Positions 37,901-47,186 of a stretch of DNA of 64,000 nucleotides are shown here, piece after piece. The stretch comes from Candidatus Roseilinea sp. (GTDB lineage: Bacteria; Chloroflexota; Anaerolineae; J036; Brachytrichaceae), in NCBI GenBank assembly GCA_025998955.1, contig AP024676.1, positions 2,604,001-2,668,000 on the forward strand, written 5' to 3'. A model generated the notes under the pieces. It was not told the origin of the DNA and made no database searches. It saw nothing but the letters and a program-made list of their open reading frames with translations. Position 1 is the stretch's first letter; the number at the start of each line of letters is the position of its first letter. The position numbers were made by a program, and so were the translations under genes.

Positions 37901-38560
37901 GGTTAGGAACGAGCCGCGCTGATCCACCAGGATGATGTCGCGGTCGTCACCGGGCGAGAAGCCGGTGCGCACGATCGCATTGAAGAATTCGCGGATGGCC
38001 GAGCCGCCCGGTCCGCCCTGCAGCATGACCAGTGGATCGGAGGCCGGGTTAGGGCTGGCCGATTTGATCACCACGACCGGCAGTTTGATCGTGTTGCCGT
38101 CCGGCTGGGCGTGCAGCTCGGGCACGGTGAACGTCCCGCAGCGCAGGTAGCGGATCAGCCCTTCGGGGATCTTCTCGCCGATGAACCGTTCGCACAGCGC
38201 GTTGTCTTCCGTGAAGGCGCCGGCCGTCACCATGGCTGCCGAACCGGTCACCGTGGCGCTCGCATCCTCTGTTGCCTGTGGTGTGACCTGGGCCGGCGCA
38301 GCTTCGGCAGCCGCCTCTGCGTTGGGTGTAGCTGCCGGCGCCATCGTCGCAGCCGGCTCGGCCGGCGCGAGCACGCTCACGGGTGTAGGCTCGGGGGTTG
38401 GCGCCTCGGTAGCGACGGCGGGTGGCTGTGGCGTCGCGGTGGGCTGCTGTCCGGCGTCGGAGCAGGCAGCCATGATGAGGAGGAGCGCCATCAGGCCGGC
38501 CAGCGCGCGCGGGGAGCGATGAATGCGTCGAGAGGGAGGCGAGACTCGATCACTGGACAT
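34958..38560 (-). CDS. TAP-like alpha/beta-hydrolase lipoprotein with Gmad2-type Ig domains
   Basis: 1200 aa. Signal with lipobox LIMAAC (Cys33), then a Pro/Ala/Thr spacer to about 115. The alpha/beta-hydrolase (tripeptidyl-aminopeptidase type) shows oxyanion MLQGGPGGS, nucleophile Ser298 in GKSYG, Asp in LSGEFDPLTPPEFG and His in SQGHGLAP. Two Gmad2-like Ig domains (about 715-835 and 840-960) share TPFENNLVYR and a following GP(L/I)TV strand. A C-terminal domain of about 200 residues with Cys pairs is not recognised. It should cleave short peptides from N-termini outside the membrane. The usual TAP-like enzyme is 450-600 aa, so this is a large fusion. Confidence 0.82.
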   Translation of the reverse strand: MSSDRVSPPSRRIHRSPRALAGLMALLLIMAACSDAGQQPTATPQPPAVATEAPTPEPTPVSVLAPAEPAATMAPAATPNAEAAAEAAPAQVTPQATEDASATVTGSAAMVTAGAFTEDNALCERFIGEKIPEGLIRYLRCGTFTVPELHAQPDGNTIKLPVVVIKSASPNPASDPLVMLQGGPGGSAIREFFNAIVRTGFSPGDDRDIILVDQRGSFLTQPSLTCPEYRETALKHIQSGLMGDAAEQERIAANAACRARLAGEGINLAAYNSLENAADIAALPRALGYADYNLYGKSYGALLAQHIVALYPQGVRSVILDGAIPRAGKFTLTRNANFQKALQKVAAACAADPLCAKDYPDIEQRFVALVSALNASPAPMTITTRSLTEVVTLNAPLTGEALLGVVYTMMYDSYGISRLPRLVDLVEKRDLDYLSRLRDRFELQVLNETTIGMFNSIFCSEEANFTEDEARQADADVLPELKVFRSAREILTTCKAWGVPLLGDEVHTAAKSDVPVLVLSGEFDPLTPPEFGVQAAAGFPNATQVLFKSQGHGLAPANACAAGLIANFLNAPAEPLDTKCAQGKPIEFSTTSVQLTEFTDPIVGVGGKRPIGWIELSPGVFGDDVSVAAIQFEHQAIPNPAALRRQLETGRFQRTDTRTIGEIAWQFFSGSSSDGRLLQDLAVGNDGRFIVQLVSGTPDQRETLYREVFLPAVESFFAVQAPAQTIVIETPQRDDEVTSPAMVSGYTSRTPFENNLVYRIYNSAGFIISEGPLTVKGSLGSPGTFAATLPFTVTQREAGRIEVLDVDAATGQLFATAAVSVTLAPVNLEGQPPVFTITIDAPAPNAAIASPAQMKGSISLTPFENNLVYRVFDASGAQVGIGPITVAGELGQPGAFDATITFTPTQSGRGRLLIEVPNAAGGPPFATSAVDVLLEAPAPAREVMTTTETMTATEAITPSAAATPTVVIDPAQFSLNPAGLARRVTKEARSSVPFNPDAPPPLNGWPAHLRFRFDSDRLADDAFAPRQRQLLVLPLEAYRVQFGGDALAEFDATIARLKAILETRPEAITETIPVLPSVGGDQVLRSQIGYLDFDGGACVRFITAYRFDVGAITDADTFYTCQGLSSDGKYYLSFVHPVSSTALPASARRVTRAEQARIESDYPAYLKRVEAALNRLTSRGFRPTLAQLDTVVKTLRLPRP

Positions 38561-38771
38561 GCGTTGTTACCTCGGCGGGGAATTGTCTCATAAATGTTGC
38601 TGTGATAGGCACGCACTTCGACAAGTTCAGTGTGGTGCCGGCTGAGCTTACCGAAGCCTACGACGCGCCGTAGTGTGGCAGTCGAAGGGAGATAGAGCAA
38701 GCGAAAGGAAGGCGATCGCGACATCGCCGTACAATCCTCGGTGATTCGCGCAATCGAAGCGGGAGGTTGAA

Positions 38772-39917
38772 ATGACGAGGAGTCGTTCGAACCACGCGTC
38801 CCCGCGCATTCTTCATCGCATCGTGGCCCTGGTGGTGACGCTGATGATAAGCGTCGCATTCGCGACGATGTTCGCTTCTATGACGCCTGTGCCGGCGACG
38901 GCAGCCGGCTCTGCGCAGGCATGCGTGCCGACGCTGCGCGCGGTGGGGAACGTGCCCATCCGCTTTGGACCAGGACCGCAATATCGGCCGCCCATCGGGA
39001 CGCTGCTCCCCGGGCAGCAGGCGCAGGTGACCGGCCGGCTGCGCAACAACACTTGGTATCGCATCGCCTTCGACGGGCAAGAAGGCTGGGTGTTCCGGGC
39101 GTTCGTGCGAACGACGTGCATTCAAAATGCGCCGATCGTGCCGCCCTTCCCGGTGAACGCGCCGCGCTTCCGCGCCGATGCGATGCTCATCGCGCCCGGC
39201 CAATGCACGACGCTGCGCTGGAATATTGACAATGTAGCGGCGGTGTTTTTGATCAGCAACGGCGTTGTGCAGGGCGTGGCCGGCAACGACGCGCGCCAGG
39301 TCTGCCCGACGGTCACCACGACCTATATCTTGCGGGTGCAGCGCCGCGACGGCTCGGTCTTCGACACGCCGCTGACGATCACCGTCGCGCCGGCGACGCC
39401 GATCGCCCAGCCGAACTTCCGCGCCGATGCCTACACGATCAGCCCCGGCCAGTGCACCACGCTGCGCTGGAACGTGGAGGGGGTGAGCGCAGTGTTCTTC
39501 TGGGACGGCAACGTGCGCCAAGGGGTGGAGGGCGTCGGCTCGCGTCAGGTGTGTCCGGCGGTCACGACGAAGTATCGCCTGCAAGTGTTCCCGCGCACCG
39601 GTGGCTCAACGGATTACTTCGTCACGGTCGTGGTGGCGGGCGCGCCGGCGCCGGGGATCACTTTCACAGTGGACAACGGCAACATCGTGCGCGGCCAGTG
39701 CACCACGCTGCGCTGGAACGTCACCGGCGCGTTCAACGCCGTGTTCTTGCTCGACTCGTCGGCCAACACCACGAGCCAGGTCGGCGCCAGCGCCGCGATC
39801 AGCGTGTGCCCGCAGGTGAACGCCACCTACACCCTGCGCGTGATCGGTACCGATGGTCGGCAGTTCGACCAGTCGGTCAGCGTAAATGTGGCGCTGTCGC
39901 CGACGCCGATGCCGTGA
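38772..39917 (+). CDS. Secreted SH3b protein with three Ig-like repeats (paralogue 2)
   Basis: 381 aa from ATG 38772 with SD GGGAGGT; TACAAT lies at 38729-38734, so this one has a leader. Signal peptide (HRIVALVVTLMISVAFATMF), SH3b domain (about 50-120, NVPIRFGPGPQYRPPIGTLL) and three Cys-containing repeats with cores CTTLRWNIDNVAAVFLISNG / CTTLRWNVEGVSAVFFWDGN / CTTLRWNVTGAFNAVFLLDS. Same layout as the protein at 33639, so they are duplicates separated by the peptidase gene. Function unknown; envelope binding inferred. Confidence 0.7.
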   Translation: MTRSRSNHASPRILHRIVALVVTLMISVAFATMFASMTPVPATAAGSAQACVPTLRAVGNVPIRFGPGPQYRPPIGTLLPGQQAQVTGRLRNNTWYRIAFDGQEGWVFRAFVRTTCIQNAPIVPPFPVNAPRFRADAMLIAPGQCTTLRWNIDNVAAVFLISNGVVQGVAGNDARQVCPTVTTTYILRVQRRDGSVFDTPLTITVAPATPIAQPNFRADAYTISPGQCTTLRWNVEGVSAVFFWDGNVRQGVEGVGSRQVCPAVTTKYRLQVFPRTGGSTDYFVTVVVAGAPAPGITFTVDNGNIVRGQCTTLRWNVTGAFNAVFLLDSSANTTSQVGASAAISVCPQVNATYTLRVIGTDGRQFDQSVSVNVALSPTPMP

Positions 39918-39945
39918 GGGCGGAACTCGTCACTCGTCCAGGGTC

Positions 39946-40179
39946 TCAAGACTGGGCGCTCAGCAAGGTGGCCAGTTTCTCTGCGCCGACGATCTCGGCC
40001 AGCGCCGCCAGCATGCGGCGTTGGTGCTCGTTCGTGACGGCCATGATGGATACCTCGCTGTTCACTCATTCCGTGATGTCGTCGTGTTCCCAGCGCAGGA
40101 ACTCTCGCGCCGTCATATGGTGAGACGTCGTCTGAGGTGCTTGAATAGCGATTGGGGATGGCTCAGGTGCGCGCGTCAT
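39946..40179 (-). pseudogene. Remnant resembling the N-terminus of a Uma2-family nuclease
   Basis: From ATG 40179 it reads 37 codons ending MTAREFLRWEHDDITE, then TGA (40066-40068), then 39 more codons in the same frame (VNSEVSIMAVTNEHQRRM ...) to TGA 39946-39948. The spacing EFLRWE-x5-E-(W)-VxxE and the following HQ resemble Uma2/DUF820 restriction-like nucleases, where the position of the stop is Trp. Only the first third of such a protein is present, so it is a decayed fragment. The family call is tentative. It lies in the 646-bp gap after the second SH3b gene. Confidence 0.4.
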
Positions 40180-40222
40180 GCTTTCTACACCGAGGGAGAT
40201 TGTAGGCCGGTGGCTACGAAAT

Positions 40223-40404
40223 GGGGGCATTCGCCAATGGGGGCAGACGTAGCAGTAGCAGACCCGCCCCGGCGTAAACGCCTGGGCTGAAAGGGGCGGG
40301 ATGCACGCGGCTGGCCCGTATGCTCAGCGCTGGGATTTATCCCAGCGCGACTAAAGCGAATACCGCTGCAGGCCAGTCCGCGCTCCCCCATTTTGAAATG
40401 CACC
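40223..40404 (-). mobile_element. MITE-like repeat, copy 2 (inverted relative to copy 1)
   Basis: 182 bp, matching 5875-6048 on the opposite strand over its whole length, with small differences and a slightly longer end (GGGGGCATTCGCCAATGGGGG). Both hairpins are kept (GCGCTGGGAT/ATCCCAGCGC and CCCGCCCC/GGGGCGGG). The flanks CGAAATGGG and CGAAGTGGG may be a 9-bp target duplication with one change. It occupies the 39918-40563 gap together with the Uma2-like remnant. Confidence 0.7.
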
Positions 40405-40549
40405 TCGAAGTGGGTGCATGCACCAGAATAGGCAAACCCAGATAGCGCTCAACGCGCTCCGAGCAAGTTGAGCGCTAACTGTGAGTGAGGCAATCGGATT
40501 GCCCGATGTCTTGAGGGTGGCGTAGACTTTCGAAGTCTCACACTCCGGC

Positions 40550-40555
40550 TATCAT
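40550..40555 (+). promoter_or_regulatory. -10 box, leaderless promoter of the flavin-dependent oxidoreductase
   Basis: TATCAT followed by 8 bp and ATG 40564, with no SD. Confidence 0.45.
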
Positions 40556-40563
40556 TCCTTCTC

Positions 40564-41622
40564 ATGACGACCACCGCACCAACACCAAAACGGCCTCGCT
40601 TCGCCCTTTACATGCAAGACAAGCATCCGCTCGGCTACGAGTTGGAGATGGCCGAATATGCCGAGGCGAACGGGTTCAGCGAAATCTGGCAGGCCGACAC
40701 GCGCCTGGCGCGCGACTGCATCGTGATGATGAGCGCGTTCCTCACGCGCACCAAGAAGCTACGCGTGGGCAGCGGTGTGCTGCCGATCTGGACGCGCAAC
40801 CCGGCCGTCATTGCCGCGAGTTGGAGCACAATGTGGGAGCTGGGCAAGCAGGTCAGCGGCGACCCCGACGCGCCCAGTCGCGTCATGCTCGGCCTGGGCG
40901 CGTGGTGGGAGCCGATCGCCGGGCGCGTCGGCGTTAGGCGCGAGCGGCCGCTGCAGGCCATGCGCGAATACGTCGAGGCCATCCGCCAGCTCTTTACGAT
41001 GGAAGAGGTGACGTATCAAGGTGAATTCGTCAAGCTCGACCGCGTCAAGCTCGACGTGGTGTTCGGGGACCCTCGCCCGCGCGACATCCCGATCTACATC
41101 GGTGCGACCGGCGACAAGATGCTCGAACTGACCGGCGAGATCTGCGATGGCGTGGTGCTGAACTACGTCGTCAGCGTGGATTACATCAAGCGCGCGGTCG
41201 AGTTGGTGGCCAAGGGCGCGGCCAAGGCGGGCAAGACGATTGACCGGATTGACCGTCCGGAACTGCTGGTGTGCTCGCTCAGCGACGACGACCCGAAGGC
41301 GGCCTACTTCGAGGCCAAGAAGCTGGTGGCGTATTACCTCGCGACCGAGCCCCACATCATGAAGGCCAGCGGTGTGCCCGACGACCTGATCAGCAAGGTG
41401 CAAGCGGTGATGAGCTGGCCGGCGACGGAGGCCGAATACATCGCCGCGGCGAAGGTCATCCCCGATGATGTGCCGCGCATGTTGATGGCGGTAGGCACAA
41501 GCGACGAGTGCGTGAGTAAGGTGCACGAGTATGTGGCTGCCGGCGTCACCTGTCCGATCCTGTATCCGCTGATGGACGACATCAGGCCGGTCGTTGATGC
41601 GTTTGCGAAGTTCACGATGTGA
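40564..41622 (+). CDS. LLM-class flavin/F420-dependent oxidoreductase
   Basis: 352 aa luciferase-like (beta/alpha)8 barrel. [20 protein letters not shown] leads into the first strand and helix. [19 protein letters not shown] and [16 protein letters not shown] are family landmarks of the methylene-tetrahydromethanopterin-reductase-like group. [20 protein letters not shown] contributes the cofactor phosphate site. It uses FMN or F420 to reduce or oxidise an unknown substrate. The gene is alone. Confidence 0.83.
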   Translation: MTTTAPTPKRPRFALYMQDKHPLGYELEMAEYAEANGFSEIWQADTRLARDCIVMMSAFLTRTKKLRVGSGVLPIWTRNPAVIAASWSTMWELGKQVSGDPDAPSRVMLGLGAWWEPIAGRVGVRRERPLQAMREYVEAIRQLFTMEEVTYQGEFVKLDRVKLDVVFGDPRPRDIPIYIGATGDKMLELTGEICDGVVLNYVVSVDYIKRAVELVAKGAAKAGKTIDRIDRPELLVCSLSDDDPKAAYFEAKKLVAYYLATEPHIMKASGVPDDLISKVQAVMSWPATEAEYIAAAKVIPDDVPRMLMAVGTSDECVSKVHEYVAAGVTCPILYPLMDDIRPVVDAFAKFTM

Positions 41623-41656
41623 CGCTACAGTGCCTTCTAACGTCAAGGAGGGCAAA

Positions 41657-43480
41657 ATGAGCAACCCACTTAGCTTGCGTCGCGTCGTTGCGGCGCTCGC
41701 ATCGCTAGCCGTGATCGCTGCCTCCGCAGCGCAAGGCGTGGCGCAAGAGCCCATGCCGCCCGAAGCGCCAAACGAATCGCAGGGCACATACGAACCCCAG
41801 ACCGCCGACGCCACCGCCGTGGCCAGTGCATGGGTGACGCCGCTGGCGCTGGACTTCGGCCCGGTCGGCGTCGGGTTCACCAGCGCGGTGCAGACCGTTT
41901 CGATCACCAATACCGGGACGACCACGCTGACGAACTTCGCCGGCGGTGCGCCGTTCGATACGCAGTTCCTGGCCTCGCAAAATTGCGCCAGTGGCGTGGC
42001 GCCGGGCGCGAGCTGCAAATACTTCTTCAGCTTCAAGCCCATGGCGGTCGGCACGTTCACGACCACGTCCAACTCCTCGACCAACGCCGGCAACATCGTC
42101 ATTACCCTGCGCGGCACGGGCGTGGGCGCCAGCCTGCACGTCACACCGCTGTCGCTTGACTTCCATCGCGTGGTCAGCGGGACGACCAGCCCCAATCAGA
42201 TCGCCACCATCCGCAACACCGGCGCGACGACATTGACCAACTTCGCTGGCGGCGCGCCGTTCGATACGCAGTTCGGCGTATTCCAGAACTGCGCCAGCGG
42301 TGTAGCGCCGGGCGCGAGCTGCCAATACACCTTCAACTTCTCGCCCAAGTCCACCGGCCCAATCTCGACCACCTCGAACTCGTCCACCAACGCCGGGCCA
42401 TTCGTGATCGCGCTACAGGGCGAAGGGCTGCCTGGCCCCTCTGTGCCTCTGACCAACGACAAATGGGTGACGCCGCTGTTCCTGGACTTCGGGCCGGTCG
42501 GCATCGGGATCACCAGCCCACCGCAAACCGTCACCATTACCAACACCGGCTCGGCAGTGTTGGGGAGCTTCGCCGGCGGCGCGCCGTTCGATACGCAGTT
42601 CACTGCAGGGCAGAACTGCGCGAGCGGAGTAGCGCCTGGCGCGAGCTGCCGGTATGTTTTCCGCTTCACGCCGGCGTCGGCGGGCACGTTCACCACCACC
42701 TCGAACTCATCCACCAGCGCCGGGCCGTTCGTCATCACCCTGCGCGGCACAGGGGTGGGAGCCAGCTTCTATGCCTCGCCGCTGTCGCTCGACTTCGGCT
42801 ACGTGCCGGTGGGCAACACCAGCCCACCGCAAGTCGTGACGATCACCAACACCGGCCCCATCACGCTGACGAACTTTGCCGGCGGCGCGCCGTCCGATAC
42901 GCAGTTCAACGCGACGCAAAACTGCGCCGGCGGTGTGCCGCCGGGCGGGAGTTGCAAGTACACCTTCACCTTCACGCCGAACGCGCTGGGGCGCGTCACC
43001 AGCTCTTCCAATTCCAGCACCAACGGCGGGCTGCTCATCATTCAGCTCGCGGGCGGCGTGGCCCCACCGGCGATCGGCATGGACTTCACCCCGGCCAATG
43101 CCGTCGTGGGCGAGGCCTCGACCCTGCGCTATACCATCACCAACACCAATGCTGCGCTGGCCACAACCGGCGTCGGGCTGAACAACGCGTTGCCGGCCGG
43201 ATTGAAAGTGGCGTCGCCCAGCGGCGCGACCGCTTCGCCGGAGTGCAATTCGCCCACGATCAATGCGGCGCCCGGCAGCGGCAGCATCGTCGTGGCGGAC
43301 GGCGCGATCACGGGAGGCAAGGTGTGTGTCATCACCGTGCAGGTGAAGCCTGAAGCGGCCGGCAACTTGGTCAACGCAGTCGCAGTCAGCTCGGTGAATG
43401 GCGGCACGGGCAACACCGCGACAGCGACGCTGGTCGCGCGATACAAAGCGCATCTGTCCATCGTGGTGCGCCAGACGTAG
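41657..43480 (+). CDS. Secreted protein with four choice-of-anchor-type repeats and a DUF11-like end
   Basis: 607 aa from ATG 41657 (SD AAGGAGG; the in-frame ATG 41594 overlaps the previous gene). Signal peptide [20 protein letters not shown]. Four tandem repeats of about 105 residues (from about 59 to 480) of the ASPM/HYDIN-like choice-of-anchor D type each carry [13 protein letters not shown] or [12 protein letters not shown] and a Cys pair [16 protein letters not shown]11-like beta domain follows (about 490-595: [31 protein letters not shown]). No cell-wall anchor is seen. Probably an extracellular structural or adhesion protein. Confidence 0.78.
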   Translation: MSNPLSLRRVVAALASLAVIAASAAQGVAQEPMPPEAPNESQGTYEPQTADATAVASAWVTPLALDFGPVGVGFTSAVQTVSITNTGTTTLTNFAGGAPFDTQFLASQNCASGVAPGASCKYFFSFKPMAVGTFTTTSNSSTNAGNIVITLRGTGVGASLHVTPLSLDFHRVVSGTTSPNQIATIRNTGATTLTNFAGGAPFDTQFGVFQNCASGVAPGASCQYTFNFSPKSTGPISTTSNSSTNAGPFVIALQGEGLPGPSVPLTNDKWVTPLFLDFGPVGIGITSPPQTVTITNTGSAVLGSFAGGAPFDTQFTAGQNCASGVAPGASCRYVFRFTPASAGTFTTTSNSSTSAGPFVITLRGTGVGASFYASPLSLDFGYVPVGNTSPPQVVTITNTGPITLTNFAGGAPSDTQFNATQNCAGGVPPGGSCKYTFTFTPNALGRVTSSSNSSTNGGLLIIQLAGGVAPPAIGMDFTPANAVVGEASTLRYTITNTNAALATTGVGLNNALPAGLKVASPSGATASPECNSPTINAAPGSGSIVVADGAITGGKVCVITVQVKPEAAGNLVNAVAVSSVNGGTGNTATATLVARYKAHLSIVVRQT

Positions 43481-43569
43481 ATCGCCTTCCGTATCGCGTA
43501 GCAATGGAATACGTGATACGTGATACGCGACTTGCAATCCACGATTCACAACGATCAAGGAGGATTACC

Positions 43570-44859
43570 CTGTCACCCATCGAAGCCGTTATGATCGGCG
43601 CGGGCAACCGCGCCACGTGGTCGTATGGGCCGTATGCCCTGCGACACCCAGACGAAATTCAGTTCATTGCCGTGGCCGAGCCGGATGCCGAGCGCCGGGC
43701 GCGCTTCGCGTCGTATCACGACATCCCGTCCGAGATGCAGTTCGCCTCATGGGAGGAGCTCGCTGCGCGCCGACAACTGGCGCGCGCGGCGATCAACTGC
43801 ACACAGGACCGCATGCACCACGCTTCAACGCTGGCGCTGTTGCGCGCCGGCTACGACGTGCTGCTGGAGAAGCCCATCGCCCCCACCCGCGCCGAGTGCG
43901 TTGAGCTGGTGGAGACGGCCGAGCGGCTGGGGCGCATGTTGCAGATTTGCCACGTGCTGCGCTACACCGCGTTCTTCACTGCGCTCTACGACATCGTCAA
44001 CAGCGGTCGGCTAGGACGCATCGTCACGATTGACCATCGCGAGAACGTGAGCTACTGGCACATGTCGCACAGCTTCGTGCGCGGCAACTGGCGCAACGAA
44101 GCGCTCTCCGCGCCGATGATCCTGGCCAAATGCTGCCACGACCTGGATATCCTGATCTGGGTGATGGGCCGGCGCGTGACGCGGCTTTCGTCATTCGGCT
44201 CGCTGATGCACTACCGCGCCGAGCAAACAGCAGCAATCTCGAACGCGGTGATCCCGCTGCGCTGCACCGATGGCTGTCCGATCGAGGCGACCTGCCCGTG
44301 GTATGCGCCACGCCTGTACGACGCCGACATCCATCAGCGCTCGAGGCTCGAGCCGTTCGAGACGCACGGCTTCATGCTCACCGCCGCCGACATGTTCAAC
44401 ACGCTGCCGGAGGAGCGCTGGGAGAAGCTGAAGATCAGCCCATACGGCCGGTGCGTATATCACTGCGACAACGACGTGGTGGATCACCAGACGCTCAACC
44501 TGGAGTTCGAGGACGGCGCAACGTGCACGTTCACCATGCACGGCCACAGCGACCGCGAAGGCCGCACGATGCGCTGGGACGGCACGCGCGCCACGCTCTA
44601 CGGCGATTTCAGCGAGGGCCGGCCATATACCATCCGCATTGTTGACCACGGCAGCCTGAAGGAGGAGGTGATCCATCCGACCGGCGACGGCAGCGGCCAC
44701 GGCGGCGGCGACTTCGGCCTGATGCGCGATTTCGTGAAGGCGCTGCACGGCGAGACGACCCGGCATCAAACCACAGCGCGTGTGTCGCTGGAGAGCCACC
44801 TGCTGGCGTTCGCGGCGGAAGAAGCGCGCAAGGACGGGCGCGTAGTAGCGATTGCGTAA
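43570..44859 (+). CDS. Gfo/Idh/MocA family oxidoreductase
   Basis: About 429 aa. A perfect SD AAGGAGG (43557-43563) sits 6 bp before CTG 43570, while the in-frame ATGs at 43504 and 43591 have no SD, so a CTG start is likely. N-terminal Rossmann motif VMIGAGNRATWSYG. The LLEKPIAPT block carries the conserved E-K-P. HDLDILIWVMG is the substrate-side helix. A Cys-rich stretch CTDGCPIEATCPWYAP (about 236-251) is unusual and might bind a metal. NAD(P)-dependent oxidation of a sugar or inositol is expected. Confidence 0.8.
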   Translation: MSPIEAVMIGAGNRATWSYGPYALRHPDEIQFIAVAEPDAERRARFASYHDIPSEMQFASWEELAARRQLARAAINCTQDRMHHASTLALLRAGYDVLLEKPIAPTRAECVELVETAERLGRMLQICHVLRYTAFFTALYDIVNSGRLGRIVTIDHRENVSYWHMSHSFVRGNWRNEALSAPMILAKCCHDLDILIWVMGRRVTRLSSFGSLMHYRAEQTAAISNAVIPLRCTDGCPIEATCPWYAPRLYDADIHQRSRLEPFETHGFMLTAADMFNTLPEERWEKLKISPYGRCVYHCDNDVVDHQTLNLEFEDGATCTFTMHGHSDREGRTMRWDGTRATLYGDFSEGRPYTIRIVDHGSLKEEVIHPTGDGSGHGGGDFGLMRDFVKALHGETTRHQTTARVSLESHLLAFAAEEARKDGRVVAIA

Positions 44860-44887
44860 ATCCGTGGAGACGCACCTCGGCGCGTCT

Positions 44888-47179
44888 CTACTTTTGCCTG
44901 AATATCGCCTGCAACAGCGTCCGGCGCAGATAGCTGCGCGCCTGTGCCCATGCCGATAGGGCTTCCTCGCCGTCCTCACTATGGGCTGCCTTCGGTTGCG
45001 CGAAGCGTTTGCGCACGTAGAGGTCGGTGATGCGTTGCACCGGTGCTTGCGCTTGCGGCGCGCGCTGTGCCAGCGCCTCGGCTTGCTCGTAGGGCGTGAA
45101 CTGGCGCTGCTTGCCTACGCCGAGCCAGCTGGCGTAGCGGGTAATCAGCGCGTATGCGCGCTCGACCGCCGGCAGCTTGCCCAGCCCTGCGCTCTCGATG
45201 TAGCGCAGTGCGCCGAGCGCAGCGAGGATGAGCAGCGGGATCAACAGCAGATAGGGCAGCCAACTGTTGCGCAGCTGGTCGAGGGCCTGGGACAAGCCGT
45301 TTGCGTTGGGGTTCACCGCGGGCGGTGGATTGGCCGGCGCGTCGGGCTGCGCGGGCTGTGGCTCAGGCGTGGGCGTGGCGGCTTGCGTCTCCTCCGTCCC
45401 TTGAGGCTGCGGCGTTGGCGTGGGCGGCGGTAGCGTCGGTGCAGGTGTCGGCGTGGCTTCGGCCTGCGGCTCGAAGCGCTCGATCGGCGGCTGGCCGGCG
45501 GTCGGCTCGAACTCCACCCAGCCAAACTCGGGGAAGAACACCTCCACCCACATGTGGCTGTCATCGTCCTTGACATGGTAAAGCGCGCGATCGGGGATGT
45601 TCGGGTCGAGCACCATTTCGCCTTGGGCGTAGCCGACCGCGACGCGCGATGGGATGCCGAGCGAGCGCAGCATGGTCACCATCGCCGTCGCATAGTAGTT
45701 ACAGTAGGCGCGCCGGACGTCGAAGAGGACGTAGTCGCTAGCTTCCACCCCAGGCGGCGGTGCGGGCAGTTGCTCGTCATAGGCGATGTTGTCCCGCAGC
45801 CATCGCTCGATGGCCACAGCTTTGTCGAACACCGTCGGCGCGCGTGCTGTGATGTTGCGCGCTAGGTCGAACACGCGCGCGGGCACCTGCGGCGGCAACT
45901 GCAAGTAGCGGCCGGTCCAGGCCGGATAATCCGGCGACGCGGCGCGCAACTGCTCGACGTTGGCGACGCTCACCGAGCCGACGGCGGTGTAGCGGTTTCC
46001 ATCGAGTAGGGGCACAGGCAGCCTGAGCTGAACCAGGTTCACGGTGCTGTTGCTTACCTGCTCGAAGATGGCCTGCGTGCCGACGCTGGCACGCAGCGGT
46101 TGCGACGGCGCGTAGATGCTATCGGTGCCGCGATAGAGGGTAAAGTCGGCCGGCGCCGGCGTGCGCTCGGCATAGCCCGCCAACGGGATATTGATGTCGA
46201 ACGGCTGAGCGTTGGTCGCCGTCTCGATGGTGTTGCGCCAGGTCAGGCCGTCGTAGTGATCGTAGCTGGCAGCACGCCAGTAGTAGCGCGCCGGCGGCGC
46301 GATCACGTCCATCACCGGCTCGGCGGTGAGGTTGCGCGGGCCGCTGAGCGTGACGGATGAAGCGTAGCTATCCACCTCGCGCGAGATGTTGTTGTTCAGG
46401 TTGGCGAACAGCCGGTTCCAGCGCGCGAGCAATTCGTTGTAGGGCTGGCTGAGCTGTTCGAGAACGTTGCGTCCGGCTGCCGAGGTTGTCGCCTCGCCTA
46501 ATCGCCATCCGAACAGACCTGCGATCGCGGCAATGGCCAGGCTGCCGGCGACGAACCACCGCCCCAGTGCAGGCGAGAAGCGCACGTGTCCCCGTAGCCA
46601 ACTGGCCTCGCGCTCGGCCAGATGCGAGAGCGCCAGCAGCGTCACGGCGCACAGCAGATAGATCAGCAAAAACGGCGCCATCGAGTTCTGGCCGGCGTAG
46701 TAATACACGTCGGAGAACATCGCGACGCCAGTCGGCAGGATGACGTGCCAGATGCGCCGACGGCGGAAGGAATACCACGCTGCCGTGTAGCCCAACATCC
46801 AGAACAACCCACTCAGCAGCAGGACGAAGATCACCGGCTCGCTGCTGGCGCCGTTGTTCAACGCTTCTCCGATCCAGGCGAAGATCTTCTGGAAGAGCAG
46901 CGCGGTGCGCTCACGCCAGTGCTCCGTCTGGCCGGCGACGCTAGGATGGGTCGCGCCGATCACGCCCAGCGTGAACAGCCCGTAGACCGCGCCGGTCAGA
47001 TGCGCCGTCCAACTAGGGAAGCTACTGTAGGCCAAAGCCGTGCCGGCCAGCAGACTTAGCGCTGCGGCCCAGGCGATCACGCTCAACCCCGGCATCCACT
47101 CCGCCGCGATGATGCTGCCCACTGCAGCGAACAGCATGGCGAAGAGGACGAGGAGGGTAATCAGGTCAGATCGTTTCAC
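44888..47179 (-). CDS. TgpA-like transglutaminase membrane protein
   Basis: 763 aa. Six or so membrane helices in the first 210 residues (TgpA_N/DUF3488 type), then a large extracytoplasmic part with the papain-like transglutaminase core. Catalytic Cys is in RRAYCNYYATAMVTMLRSLG, His in DDSHMWVEVFF, Asp/Glu in EFEPTAGQPP. A Pro/Thr/Gln-rich linker precedes a final membrane helix (LPYLLLIPLLILAALGALRY) and a cytoplasmic DUF4129-like tail. Such genes usually sit beside a MoxR ATPase and a DUF58 protein; neither is here. Protein cross-linking or peptidase activity outside the cell is inferred. Confidence 0.85.
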   Translation of the reverse strand: MKRSDLITLLVLFAMLFAAVGSIIAAEWMPGLSVIAWAAALSLLAGTALAYSSFPSWTAHLTGAVYGLFTLGVIGATHPSVAGQTEHWRERTALLFQKIFAWIGEALNNGASSEPVIFVLLLSGLFWMLGYTAAWYSFRRRRIWHVILPTGVAMFSDVYYYAGQNSMAPFLLIYLLCAVTLLALSHLAEREASWLRGHVRFSPALGRWFVAGSLAIAAIAGLFGWRLGEATTSAAGRNVLEQLSQPYNELLARWNRLFANLNNNISREVDSYASSVTLSGPRNLTAEPVMDVIAPPARYYWRAASYDHYDGLTWRNTIETATNAQPFDINIPLAGYAERTPAPADFTLYRGTDSIYAPSQPLRASVGTQAIFEQVSNSTVNLVQLRLPVPLLDGNRYTAVGSVSVANVEQLRAASPDYPAWTGRYLQLPPQVPARVFDLARNITARAPTVFDKAVAIERWLRDNIAYDEQLPAPPPGVEASDYVLFDVRRAYCNYYATAMVTMLRSLGIPSRVAVGYAQGEMVLDPNIPDRALYHVKDDDSHMWVEVFFPEFGWVEFEPTAGQPPIERFEPQAEATPTPAPTLPPPTPTPQPQGTEETQAATPTPEPQPAQPDAPANPPPAVNPNANGLSQALDQLRNSWLPYLLLIPLLILAALGALRYIESAGLGKLPAVERAYALITRYASWLGVGKQRQFTPYEQAEALAQRAPQAQAPVQRITDLYVRKRFAQPKAAHSEDGEEALSAWAQARSYLRRTLLQAIFRQK

Positions 47180-47186
47180 TCGATTT

